Source: Silurus meridionalis
Lineage: Eukaryota; Chordata; Actinopteri; Siluriformes; Siluridae
Direction: 5' to 3'
Assembly (NCBI RefSeq): GCF_014805685.1
Contig: NC_060885.1
Span: 8,197,132-8,261,131 of the forward strand
DNA: 64,000 bases
Positions 11,713 to 25,071 of the stretch are shown here, piece by piece. A program made the position numbers and the translations under genes. Numbering within the stretch: the first letter of the stretch is position 1; each line of letters begins with the position of its first letter. Below the pieces are notes generated by a model. The model searched no databases. It worked only from the letters and a program-made list of their open reading frames with translations, and had not been told where the DNA came from.

Positions 11713-14056
11713 CCCATAGACACAACACAGTTGTTCCTTACACAAACCCAGAGGTCACGAGTATGCATGTAGCCCAACATGAACGAATCAGTCATTAAAT
11801 GTCCAAGCATTCGCACAAACATGCTCACACACAAAGGATTTTGATTCAATATCACCCTCAAAACCTGAACAGGGTCAGATTCCTTCAACTCGAGGAGAAG
11901 GAACAAAAGATCTCTAATAGAGTTTTCTGTCTGCTTATAGTTTATTACAGTGGCTTAACAAATGGTAACAAATCTATGATTATACAATTTTGTCATAATT
12001 TCCATTGCTAAATATCTGTAACTATGTATCGGTGATGTATTTTGCGTTCCCTTCTTGCCGGATACAAACTGGAACATAAGGGTGGGGGATAGTAGTGCAT
12101 GCCACTGGTCAAATGCAGTCATCAGTGATTTACCAAGTCAATGACATAAAAAATAAACAAATAAAAATTCTATACTAAATAGTATGAAACATTGGTTAGT
12201 TAACTTTGTGCGTACTACTTAGGGTGTAGTTTGGAACGTTAACCATTTGAATTGATTGGGGCATTTTAACCCTGAATTTATACTCTCAATTATGATTAAT
12301 AAAATGGACTTTAATGGAAAATAATCCACTGTTGAACAAATTAAAGCTGTTGATTATGGTGATGTTTTCTATAAGACATTTATTTTACACTTCGGCAAAG
12401 AGTTTCCAGTGTCAGCACTCATTAACACAAAAACAAACAAAGAAAAGCAAAAAAATCTGTGTCAAAAGACTAAATACCACTGCACTAAATAATATTATGA
12501 ATTAGTATAATCTGCTTCACCACAAAGTGCCTTTCAATTAAGTATAACAGCTTTAAACACTTTTAAACACATCTTTTGTTTCTAACATCCTAGTCAAGTC
12601 CAATAAAAAACCTGGAAAGTTCTGTAAGTTTGGCCATTTTTAAAGATTTTCACTAATTCTGAGTAAAACCATTTTATTGTTGATCGATGTTAAATTGTAA
12701 CACCAGGGTTGTGTTACGACTACGATCACAACCAGAGAACTCCTCCTATGTTCCCAGGTTTTGTTCCCCAGTCCTATTTACATAAAGGAAACGAAAAACA
12801 GTACTTGACCAAGGTATGGACAGTTGTGTAGTCTCTGTAATAACTCTGTAATGTTTTTTGGATGTATCCACTGGAAAAGTACTATAAAAACCTCACTGAT
12901 GCAAAGAATCAGCATAAAAAAAAGAAAAGTAAAGAGAAAAAAAAAAAAAGGATTTTGGTGTGGGTCGCCACTGAGGATATTTATAGCTTGCTAGACCTCC
13001 ACAATTTTACCACATCCTCCCTATCTCTCTCCCTCCTATCGTTTTCCTCCCTCATATTGAGTTGCTTCGGAGACAAACGTCTGCCGGAAGGAGCACATAT
13101 GGAGTTGAGCTTGTGTGCAGTTGTCTGCCAGACCCCCTGCCACCCCTTCAGACCCAGATCCTCCAGCTGCTCTAAACTGCTGAGCTGAAAGAGGACCTGG
13201 TGGAACTGCTGTTCTTGGACGAATCCTAATAAAATGTACCCATTTCAGGTGCGAGTGTGCAAATGTGAGGGAGAGCATATACCTTTTGAGTCCTGGGGGT
13301 GTTGTGCCGAGTGAGGGCCAGGGGCGAAGTGCTCATCGCTATAGGTGATCAGAGGTGTGAGGGGGTGAACTGCGTGGGATGGCTGCACTACAGGAACCTT
13401 ATTCGACTGCAGGACACACAAACAGGAAGGGGACATGTTAGAATGCAACAGTTTACAGAACATTACATTAGCAAAAAAAACACACTGATCATGATTTTTC
13501 TTTTATTGTAAATAATCTCACCATTTCTACCAATTTTTTCCCTCTTCATATCAAAGCTCACTGGAAGCTTTTCAGTTAAAAGCAACGAATCAAATCTTTT
13601 TTTTTTTTTTTTTTTTGCTTTTTCCCCCTCATCTAAAGAAAACCACATTCAGGGTAGTTGTGATCACTGCTTTGCTCTTATCTGCAGTATGCCCTGGTTA
13701 AATGAGTAAAATGTGGTGACCTCACATGCCATTCTTTATCACCAACATTCTCTCAATCACACCAAATATTCCACTGCGATTCTTGGGAGGGAGGAAAAGA
13801 AGAGGGAGGAGGGAGAGTTGGAGGAAGGGAGCGCCACAGGGCAGAGGCAGAGCAGAGGTCTCAGGGCTGGAGATCAAAGGGAATCATTAGCCGGTGAATA
13901 AGGGAGTTCATTACAGAGCTCCGGCCGTCTGCGGTGGAACTAAGCAGGGTTAATCACGTCAGCAGCAGCCTCTACACACACACACGCACGCACACACAAT
14001 TGTGGGCTGACTCACAAAGCCAAAGTCTTGACACTAAACAACACACACTCATACCC

Positions 14057-14091
<35 letters not shown>

Positions 14092-17000
14092 CAACCCCGA
14101 CATCGTCAGGATGTATATGTTGCCATAGCGATTATACGTTACATGTGACCCAAATGAAGCACTTATGACCGAATTTCATTGTCGGCTTTGGCAGAATGGC
14201 GCTGGGGGGGAATCATATCAATCCCTAGAATTCACACGGTCCATGAAGATGGTGTTTATTTCCTCAGTTCTGAGGCTGATGTTCTCATCCAGTAAATTAG
14301 GCTCCTGACCATCCCATACAGGCTGGCCAAGCCCGAAACAGCCATGTGGTCCTGGAGGTAGGGCTGGGTTCAAATGAGTAGTTTGTCCTAATTTGTGAGC
14401 AGAGCTTGACATTCTCGACCCGCTAATTGGCAAGCGAGGCCAAGGGGGAGGTGAAAGGTACCATTATTGCTTCATGAAATGGTCTGGTTTGAAGCCACAG
14501 GGTGTGGGAGTTTGTGTGTGGGAGTCTCTCGTGGCTGGAATCACATTGCCCCAAAGATCATCGTGTTCTTATTCCAGAATGGGAAAATAATAGAACAGAA
14601 ATGATGAATGAAGGCTAATAGAACATTAGTTAGCAGCAGGCACTCAACAGGCTTGTATCGTTGTTAATCACTCGTTTTCGTTCATTCATAATCCAAATAT
14701 CAGGTGGGACAAATTAACCCTTAGGTTGACAGGAAGTATGAGTGAACTATGATTGAACAGTCTACTACTACATTTAAGGGCCTACCACTGAACAGCACAT
14801 CTCAACAATTATGAAACTGTAACGAATGAACATTCAGTGCCACCCAGATGATAATGGGTTCCCTTTTGAGTCTTGTCCCCCCTAAGGTTTCTTCCTTGTG
14901 CCAGCTCAGGGAGTTTTTCCTTGCTATAGTAACCACTGGCTCGCTCATGAGGTACAATTATAAGGAACAAACTTAGAGGCACAAAACTTATCTATTCTTT
15001 TATACACATTTATAACTGTTGTATCTCTGTAATGCTGTTTTGAAACAATGTTCATTGTTAAAAGCACTACAGAAATGAAAATGAGTTGAATTCATTTGTG
15101 TTTGTGTCATGTGAAACCAGTTTATGACTTAGGGTAAAGGTCAGGACTAATTCAGGAGGCGAGGTAGCACTTTACTGATGTTATCGTAACACAGAAAGCC
15201 AAACTACGACCCAGCCTCGGCTAACGACATGTTACCTGAGGCCTATAGTCTGAGGCAGGTCCGAACTTGAGGCCTAAATGATAGCACGCATGCTTCTTCC
15301 TTTATTTTACGCCTTTCAGCTCCTATTGGCTTTTCCTGTGGGAAGGAGATAAGAAGCGAGCGGATTTTTTTCTTTAAGCCCCGCGTCCCTGTCTCACAGT
15401 GGGGTAAAAAAGAAAAGAAAGACGCGTAGTATAGAAAAGAATGGGGAAGTGTTGAGAGGGGGTGGTCATCAAAATGCTCATGAAAATGAGCTCTCTCAGT
15501 GAGACATACAAACGTTGCTTCTTATCCCGCTGGTATAAGGCTGTTGACTTGCAGCAAATCATAATAGTGGAGAGCTCTTGCGTTTCGTTCGATGGCATAT
15601 TGGATCTTTGTACTCGCCAGTCACAGCTGTCAAAGTGTATTTTACTCAACTTCTTAATAAGCTCCCAGCACTGTGCATCACTTCAACTGCTTGGCTAATG
15701 TGACACACACACACACACACAGCCGAAGAACGAGAAAGTCACAATATTTACGTTCACTGAAATACGAGCACTTGAACAGTAAGTTCAATCAAATAAATCT
15801 TGCAAAATATAGTCCTTCTACATAGCACATGGTCTAATTTTCAAAACCGCAGCCTTTCATAAAGCGACGGGTTTGACACATTCATCGACGACTGTGCAAA
15901 CACTTTTACTGATGCAGCCCAGGATGTGGCGACCACAGGAACCGAAATCGTCTGCGCCATAGCAACTTGTCCCCGGAATCTCGTGGACGCTACGTTTACA
16001 CAGACTGGGTGGGAAGTTATAGGGGATAGGGCAGCCATGCTGGAGTCCCTGTCGCCATTTCATTCTTTATTGTGAGGAAAAATAATAGGCTTAAGGCTTT
16101 CTTTTCATATTTGGGGAGAGGCGGCACGGGCTGGAAAGAAGCGATTCCGTTTGGAGTTTTATAACCAGGCTTGGCTTCACAAGAACCTTAGATGTGGTTT
16201 TTAAGAGAAATTTCATTGTTCAGAACTTGAGCTGGCAAAAGGCCTACGAAAATTCTGATGTAAAGGGACAGAGTGAGAGATAGAGAAAGAGAGAGGCAGA
16301 GTGGTGTAAAATCCTACTAGGCTAGTCAACATTCTTCTAACCAATGATGTATAAAATGTTCTTGCACTAATTCTCCAAATGCGCCCTCCTCCCAACCCCC
16401 CACCCCACCCGACACTACATTTTATACTCAACTCAATTATCCCACTTCTGCGACATGCAGGGAAAAAGAGGAAGCAGGACTTTTATGATAATCGCTTCCC
16501 ACTTCTGTAATTTATATGCAATGAGGACTCGTTCATGCTCACGGCTACAGTCGAACATGAGCGAAAAGGTTCCCTCAGTCAGTGAAATGTAATGTTGCAG
16601 ACAAACTCTCTCAGCCTAATAAAACTGTGTGAAGCTTGGATTCATGGCTGCATTTAGATTTACTGAATTCCACCTACCTGAAGCTGAAGATTAAGCAGCA
16701 CTGGTCTATCTAGCTGTTTACTTGCGCAACATTAAGAAAACGATGATGGAAAACATTAAATAATTAGTTGATCATCTATTTTACATTAAGAAATCAAAAG
16801 AAACCTTTGATTTCTAGTCATTCATGTCCGGAAATTTCAAAATTCCTTGGTCAAAATTGACCATAATACATTTTATATTCATATCCTGCACCTGTTTGTT
16901 TTTGGCAAACAAATTTTAGTTCACTCTGATGGCAAAAAAGCAGCCATAAAATGTGGCAAAAATAATAAACAATTGAGACTACTTGTCTAAACAGCTTCAA

Positions 17001-20000
17001 ATGACAACGTGAAAAGACACAGAACAACAAACTTACATTTAAATTTCCTTTTTTGATAGCTGAATGCAGAGATGATGTCGCTATAGATATCAGTCTGTTT
17101 AGCTACTTAAACAAAGGACATTAAAAGGCCAAAGGCAGAACACACCCAGGACCCAGGTGTTCCCGCTCACATCAGCAGGAATGCATGACCTTTACACAAC
17201 AAAAGGTGAACACACATTATTCTACTGCTCTGTTCCCTTCAAAGCATCCCAACAAGCCACAGAGCACCAGTGCACTTGTTTGGGATAGAACCGTGAAATT
17301 AGATGCTTAAATAAATAACTAATTAGCATCTGAGAAAACAGGCAAAGCCTCCAGTCTTCACTGAAGTGTTGAAAATGGAATGTGTTATTGGCAGGACAGC
17401 CTTTTGGCCAAAGGCCTTAATGTAACCAAACCCAATTAATGAAGAAGAAAGGAAGAGTTGCAGCACATGCCACGCGCCTTGGGTAATGAGACAGAGAGAA
17501 GAGAAACAGAGAGCGAGCTAATACAGAGGGAGATGGAGAGCATGAGTAAGAAAGACTGAGGGGAGAAAAGGAGAGGTACAGTAAAAGGAAAAATAAACGT
17601 TAAAAAGCCTGCCCAGAAGGGTGAGAAAAAAATATTCACATCAATGAAGGGCTTCTCAGTCTTTCTTTGCTTAGAGCAATTAATCTTTTCCTTTATTCAC
17701 TTAACAGACGAGTTAAACACACTGTCCTCAGATGACCACAAAGCTTAGCAAGCCACCCATATGATGCTTTTTTTTAATAATGCTCCATATATGTTTCATT
17801 TTTCATCACTGATGAAAGCTGCTCATAAAAAACCTAGCCATATAATGTGACAAAACCGACACATGTGAAACATTAATGCCTTGTATTGTGATTTCACTAT
17901 CAATCATACTAAACTCGTGTTTTTGCCTCAGTTACTGAGTTACTCAGCTGCTGGAAGTGACTTCAGACTTGAGTTCCAAGCCAAATATCACAAATTGTCT
18001 TCAAAAGTGTAACACCAGTGAAAACTGAACACACTTCGAAATTTTTGAACCCTTGAGGTAAGTCGGTTGTCTCTCTGCAGATCGCTTGAAGGTTTCACAG
18101 AAATACCTACATCAGCATGTTTCTCAGTTTGACAGAGCTTCAAATAGGACCATTTTAGAAGGCCACGACACCTTAATATCTACTGACCTACTAAAGACCT
18201 CTTGAAGAATCCATTTTATAAGAAGTACCAAGCCAATTAGGCTTAATATTAACTGTTGTGTTGTAATAAATAGAACATGTTTACAAAAAACTACAAAGTT
18301 AATACATACACTCTTTTAAAAAAAAAAATATATATATAAAAAAAACGGGTTTATTGGATAATTAAAAGTCTGTACAGATGTGCATCAGGACTTGCAACAA
18401 AAGAGTTGGAGCAATGGGTGGTTTCACTTTTATGCGGGCACTCAGGTAGGAAGACCATAGAGGGAATTCTTGTGGTGCTGTACTTTCATTCATTTGTTCA
18501 TCCATTTTCAGTGGGTAAAGGACGTTCTTCAGAAAATATAGCAGGCGCTATAACTGCGTGAAATGGACTGGCAAAAAAGAATGGCTACAGGTCTAATAAA
18601 ACAAATAAATAAAAAAAAACCCATAAATACTAGTTTTGCTGGAGTTTAGATAATGCCATTTCATCCCTTTGTGTGTTCTGTTATCAGAACAGGATCACAT
18701 GACCAGCACAGAAACTACTAGCCTGAAAGACAAGATACAATAAATCAGAAATGCACTCGGACATGCGGCCAAAATCGAAGCAAAACACAGCTACTGTTTC
18801 TCGTCTTCCTGAACAGTCACAGCTAAATGAATTGAAAGGACTTCGATATAACAGAATCCCATCACTGTGCACATTTCTGTGTGAAGCAATATTATTTGCA
18901 GGGATTAGTTTAAAGGCTTTAAGACATACACTTTTGTGTATATTATGACTAATATTCAACTTTACTCGTTTTTTCCCCTCGTCTCTGGAGCAGCCGTTAC
19001 GGATTTACATCAAAACCATTATTTTGGTAAAGCTGTTTAATGAAACTGTATATGATAATGTTCAATGTTTTAACTCATTTATGACTCAATGAACAATAGA
19101 GACCAAACTATCATGACTGATTGGCATGCATATAAATATTAAAAAGCAACAATGAGATCTTAATACCTGACCTAAGGCATCAGTTCGACATCATTTTTAA
19201 GTGACCAGCATAACAACGTTGCTCTCTAAAGCTAATTACGCTATGTAGCAAAGTGATGCTGGTTTTTAATCTATTTAAAACTCTGCTTAGTCACTGGAAT
19301 CACGTGGGGCTCTTTGGTTGTTGTGGTTTTTCAGTGGCTGAATAAAGGCTTGTGAATATTTATTGGTGCGTAGAGTGTGGGTGAGCGTCTGATTGGTTGG
19401 TTGGGGTTTTGAGGGGGTTTGGCTGAGTTCTTGGCCCCCCTTGTAGCCTGAAGCTCATTAGCACAGCAGGGCCTGGTCACATCAAAGCACCGCCGAAAGG
19501 TCAAACATTCCACTGGAGCAACACAGTCAGCAGGCCCGGCTGCTCCTACCAACCAAACACACGCTCACACACAAGTGTGCGTGCACACACACATACACAC
19601 AATTAATGAATAATAGTAAAATAATAAAATTAAATAAATTAAACAGCACGGTTGAACCAACACCTCTCTAAAGCCACACAAGCAGATCTGAGAAACGGTC
19701 ATCTTTACTGATCTCTACGACCTCTGTGACCTTGACTAGGCACAAATAAATGAATGAGTGGTTACTCCCTCTTCTTGTTCGGTGCCAGCTTTATATCTTC
19801 TATTTATAGCCATCGTTCTCGGCAGCTGCAATACATTGCTTTTCATCCTTTTAGCTGTGGTTTAGTGCTAAACATGCAATGAGCTATGAGTGTGTGTAAA
19901 TGGATGAAGAAAATTCTGCGACAATAAAAGCATTGTACTTGATGCGATCCTCTAGTTAGCCGCTTCCTACCATGCAATATTAAGAGAATGTAAGAAAAAT

Positions 20001-22254
20001 AAAAACAGAAGGTGGAAAAGAAAGATACAGTGGGTGGGCGAGAAAGCGAGCGAGAGGTACTAAACGCCTTTTGGCAGACAACAAGGTGATGGCAGTGAGG
20101 AAAAGGGAGGGACGTGCCTGCTCTGATTATAGTGCTGCACTCTCGTTCACACAGGTACTCAGACTCGGTGTGTGAATGCTTGTCAGTCTGGATTTCAGGA
20201 AGCCGGCAGTGAAGAGGGAATAGAGCCTGCAGACAAATTTCTACACCATACCAGTGGCGTAGAAAGTGGGCCTTTCTCTTTGTCTCAGGCTCGAGCCTCT
20301 TGTTCGGTGTCTCTCTCTGAGCAGTAGGACTGGTTTCAGGTTCATGTTTGATGTGTGGTGGTGACACAGTGGTATGTGCTTCAATGTGCACAGTAAAGAC
20401 TGGGGAAATGCAAAGATCTCTGCTGTAGGATAGTGACCTAGTTTTTACAAAACATTGCACCGCTGGCTGGCTGATCACGTTTAGTCGCAAATCCGTGAAC
20501 GGTATTGCTATACCTGAACCTATAACATTCAAGCTATTTTGTTACTTATTTTAACAAAATTTAAACTACATTTTATACAAATTTGAAGAGCTAATATGAT
20601 TCATTTTGGTAACCATAATCACTGAGGTTACACTGTATATATTTTGATGCTGAAAATAGTCACAAATGACTAAATTAAGAATTGTAACAGAACACGGACA
20701 ATACGTAACACATGGGCTTCAGTTAACCAGTCCTGAGAATACATTTAATGTATGTAACAATTACAGTTGTACCAATGCAGCTTTACAGTAATCCAAATAT
20801 CGCTTTAGATCCTTAATGAACAAACCTGGAATGACCGTGGCAGGGCAAAACTCCCGTAAACTTACTCAAATAGGAAAACCTTAAAAGATCCCACCCTCAA
20901 AACAACTCATCCACTTCACAAGTGATATAGATTATAGATTATTACGCTTCCACAACTTTATGATTAAGCCAAACAGTACAGTGTGCTGTCCTGAGATGAG
21001 AACAAGCCAGTGTTTATAATTACATAAGCACTTCTTATGAACAACGGACAGTATCTATGTCAGACATGCACACTGTAATATGATCAATCTCTGTGGTTTC
21101 CACAATTACCATTTCCCATTTGATTTCTTGTCCTTAAAATAAAAACAGTTGTCGCAGGTTAAGTACTAACTGGTCACAAAATTAATAAAGTAATATATTT
21201 ATTTCAAGATATCCACACAAAAAGATTTTGGTTATCTTTTCAAATAAGGTAATTTACCAAAATCTATCATCGAATTAAACTTTCGTATCACATGCGATGC
21301 AATATAATTGATTCAAACACTTCCAGCAGTTTAGCACCTGCGTCTTCTCAATTTACTTGTTGCTCTCAGTTATCTGCTCAATTCTATCAATTCTTTCAGA
21401 TTTACAAAACGACAATTAGCCAGATGTTTTAATTATTTTTGTGTTCACCTACATGCATTCCATCCTGCTGTTTTACTCCACTTGCCTCAAAAAGATTTCA
21501 ACATGTCATAAGATATAATGTCCGCCTCTCCACCAGTGCATCACTGCTCACTCACACACTCGCACACACACACTTCCTGCCCATTTTCTAAGCACTAAAT
21601 TGTCCATCTTGACGGCTTTTAGAATTGTGTTCACACTTAACCCCTAGCTGATTAATTGCCATTAAATCCCAACATAAAAGGGCATGCGTGAAAGGGGCCA
21701 GTGTGTGAGACAGGATAATAAACCAAAGCAAAGCACCGAAACCAAAAGAGATCCTGCATTCACATGCCCGCAATGCTACCCAGACCTTCAAAAGACATTA
21801 TGAAGCTTTCCAACAAGGCCTCTGTTTATTAAAAAAAAAAAGGAAAGGCTTTGAAAAGCCATCCAGCCATCCATTTGAACTTGTGGCCCTGAGCCACCTG
21901 AATAAAGACCGCCCCCTTTCAGTCTCCTCCCATGATCGGCCCCCGCAAAGACCTGCAACATCAAAGCCAGGTGTGTGATGTGTACTTGGTGCAAAAACAA
22001 AATCACAGACTTGGTTAATGATGACTTATTCCTCATCAAATGGCTATTCTTTCATTGTTGTGGAGAACAAGGACAAAAAATAAATAAATAAAAAAGGCAA
22101 AAAGGACATTGTCCCAAAAACTATCACTCCCTGTGCACCCTTCTCTGGGGGCAGCTTTAGTAGGTAGGACAATGTTGCACTACTAACAGGCCGAATTGTA
22201 GAGGATTAGCTAGTTAGCCCCGGCACAACTGCTTTTCAGGCTAGGATTATCCAG

Positions 22255-22316
<62 letters not shown>

Positions 22317-25022
22317 CACTAAACAAATGTATTTTCTCCACCCTTCTACTTCAAAACCTCGAGAGTCGACAAGCACCTCCCCCAGTCGATACTTTTGAAG
22401 AAGTGCCTCAGAAACTTATCAGGGGCCAAAGCAAACGAAACACGGCCCTGAGTGGAACAAGGCCAATCACAACGACTGGAGGATGTGCGCAAGGCTTTGT
22501 TTTCCTTTGCCAATATGCGATTTTAAAAGGAGATAAAAAAATAAAAGAAAAAAATTGAACGAGGGCTGTTGGTGATAAAATCCTTGTGGACCATAAGCTA
22601 CACAAGTCATACAATTTCCCATTGAGATAAAAAGTTTGCACCCATTGTAGAGACCTAAAAGCTAAAAATTTTACCAATATGTATTATTATTATTATTAAG
22701 AAGATGAAGTCATCGCCTAGTATTTAAAGTGTTATCATTAAGAGTCTTCTAGCATCAGGATAATAAATCTTTTTCTTTTTTTTTTTTTTTAAAAATGCAC
22801 AGTCCAATCTTTGTCTAATACCATGTTACAGTCAATGCAGGTTTCTTATTGATAAGAGAAACTTATACGCAGTGTGCATTTTTCTTGGCCCACATTAATA
22901 ATAATACTAATAATAATTTGTCTCAATGTCTCATGCCAGGTCAGATTGTTGCATTGTATGTGGGCAGTTAAAATGTCACTCACATGAATGAGACGTGTTT
23001 GTCACAAATATCTGCAGGATGAACCCGCCCACATAATCATATACAAATCTCCACAATAAAATGTCTGTTTCCACCATTAACCGACTGCACTGCTCTAAAA
23101 TATAATCGACATAAAATTTCTTGCTGCATGTACCTTTCCTGAAAAGCAGAAATTTCACTAACAGCTCCTATAATGAGGGATCAAGGTGCTGAGCACGAAC
23201 CACGTGTGCACGCGCACAGACTGTTGCTGAAAACTTTTACATGTTTCATCATCCTGCATCCAAACAAAGAACTCCCATACTCCGATATCAGCAGAGAGAA
23301 GAGATGCGCAAAACAACCCTACACGAACAAGAAGCAGAAGAACAAAAATACCTGAGGTAGCTCAAGAAGTGAGACAACAGTAAAGTGAAAAACAAGTGAA
23401 AAAGAAAAATAACAGCCAAAAAACAGAGACAGATGGTACACGGAGGACAGCCAAAGTGCACAAGAGGATAAAAATTTGTTTTCCCCATGAGCATTCCTCC
23501 ATTATCCAAATGCCAGGATGATACAAAGTAGGTGAGTAATATGACAGAATCATTAAATCAGGACAACAGAGAATGTTTGTGAGGTACAATACAAAGGTTT
23601 GATTAAAAGCTAATCTGTAGAATTTCATTTAATGACAGACCTGCAAAAGTCTAAGCTTCTCCAACGCCTAATATCAATATTTATACGATTTAAATTTTTT
23701 ACCAACAAATCGGATGCTTACAATCAGGGTATACTACAAACATATGGCAACAATTTGATCGATGAAAACTCTTACGATCGAATGGGACGATATTAAAATT
23801 CATTCTATTCCCCTTGTTACATTGATACATGTCAGTCACGTTTGGTAAAACCACAAACAAGTGCACCTCAAAAGAGCACTTGAGCGCTCAGTGACCCTGT
23901 GACCAAACACTCAAAAGCTTATTGGCCAGACTGGATTTATGCAAGTCTATATCAATTAGCGAAAAAGGGACGCTCAATAAAGCTAGAACACAGATTCAGA
24001 GATGAAAGATAACATCAAAAAGCATCGAGATCCATTTGCTTGATGAACCTTAACAACAACTTGCATACATGAAGAAGCAGTGACTAGTTATTACCGAAAG
24101 TGTGTAGAGCGACAGTGTGAGGTGGCTGGAAAAGAGACACTTAGATGATGATCTATGTTTATGGGTCATGTGTTTCGGCCCTGGAGACCTTGGCTTAAGT
24201 TGTTATTTTGTGGGATTTGTTATATGACCAAAAAAAAAAAAAACATTTGTGATGTTTTTTTGTTTTGGTTTTGTTGACCGATCTTTTAACAGATTTTCCC
24301 CACAGTGTTAAATATTGTGTGCATTTTTACATCATTTTAAAACTATATTCATACAAAAGTAGAAAGAAATCAGACTCCTATATGCCTAATATGTACAGAT
24401 ATAAATCATGTAACGGCTCACTATTGGCAGTCATGATGCTGATGCACATCATGTGCTTTAAAAAATGCATTTGTGCATATCGTCATATTGCCTGTCCGAA
24501 ATCATATGGTCATGTCGATGCTTATTAAATAAAATCACCTTCAACAGGAATATCAAAGGATAAATAAACCAGCTTGGATGCTTTTAGCCTGTAATCGATT
24601 TGCTTGTGTTCATACTTGATGATTTACTGGGGATCCGGCTTGGTATTGTTCTGTGTTAAACCTAACAGGATTTTCCCTTTTGTTCGTGTTTACCCTTGAT
24701 CAGGTGCGTGAGTGTGCGTTTCATTCATGTCTCTTTATCGCAACCTCAAAACATTCAGACGTGCTTTGGATTTGCTCATTAGGGTCAGTTTAGGGTCAGT
24801 GGAGTTCCATAGCAGGGCAATACATGGACAACAGGGGGCTTGAATGAGCCTCAGGAGCCCCAGAGTGATTGCACCATCAAAACATCAGCAGAGATAAATA
24901 TGGAGACATCTGCATTTGTAAGCAGGCCATGGTGCTCCCGTTTTCTGCTCTGCTGGACGACCACGGGACAGACTGGCTCTCAGACCTGTAAGTGTGTTGT
25001 GAGTGTCACTATCTGTATCTAT

Positions 25023-25071
<49 letters not shown>

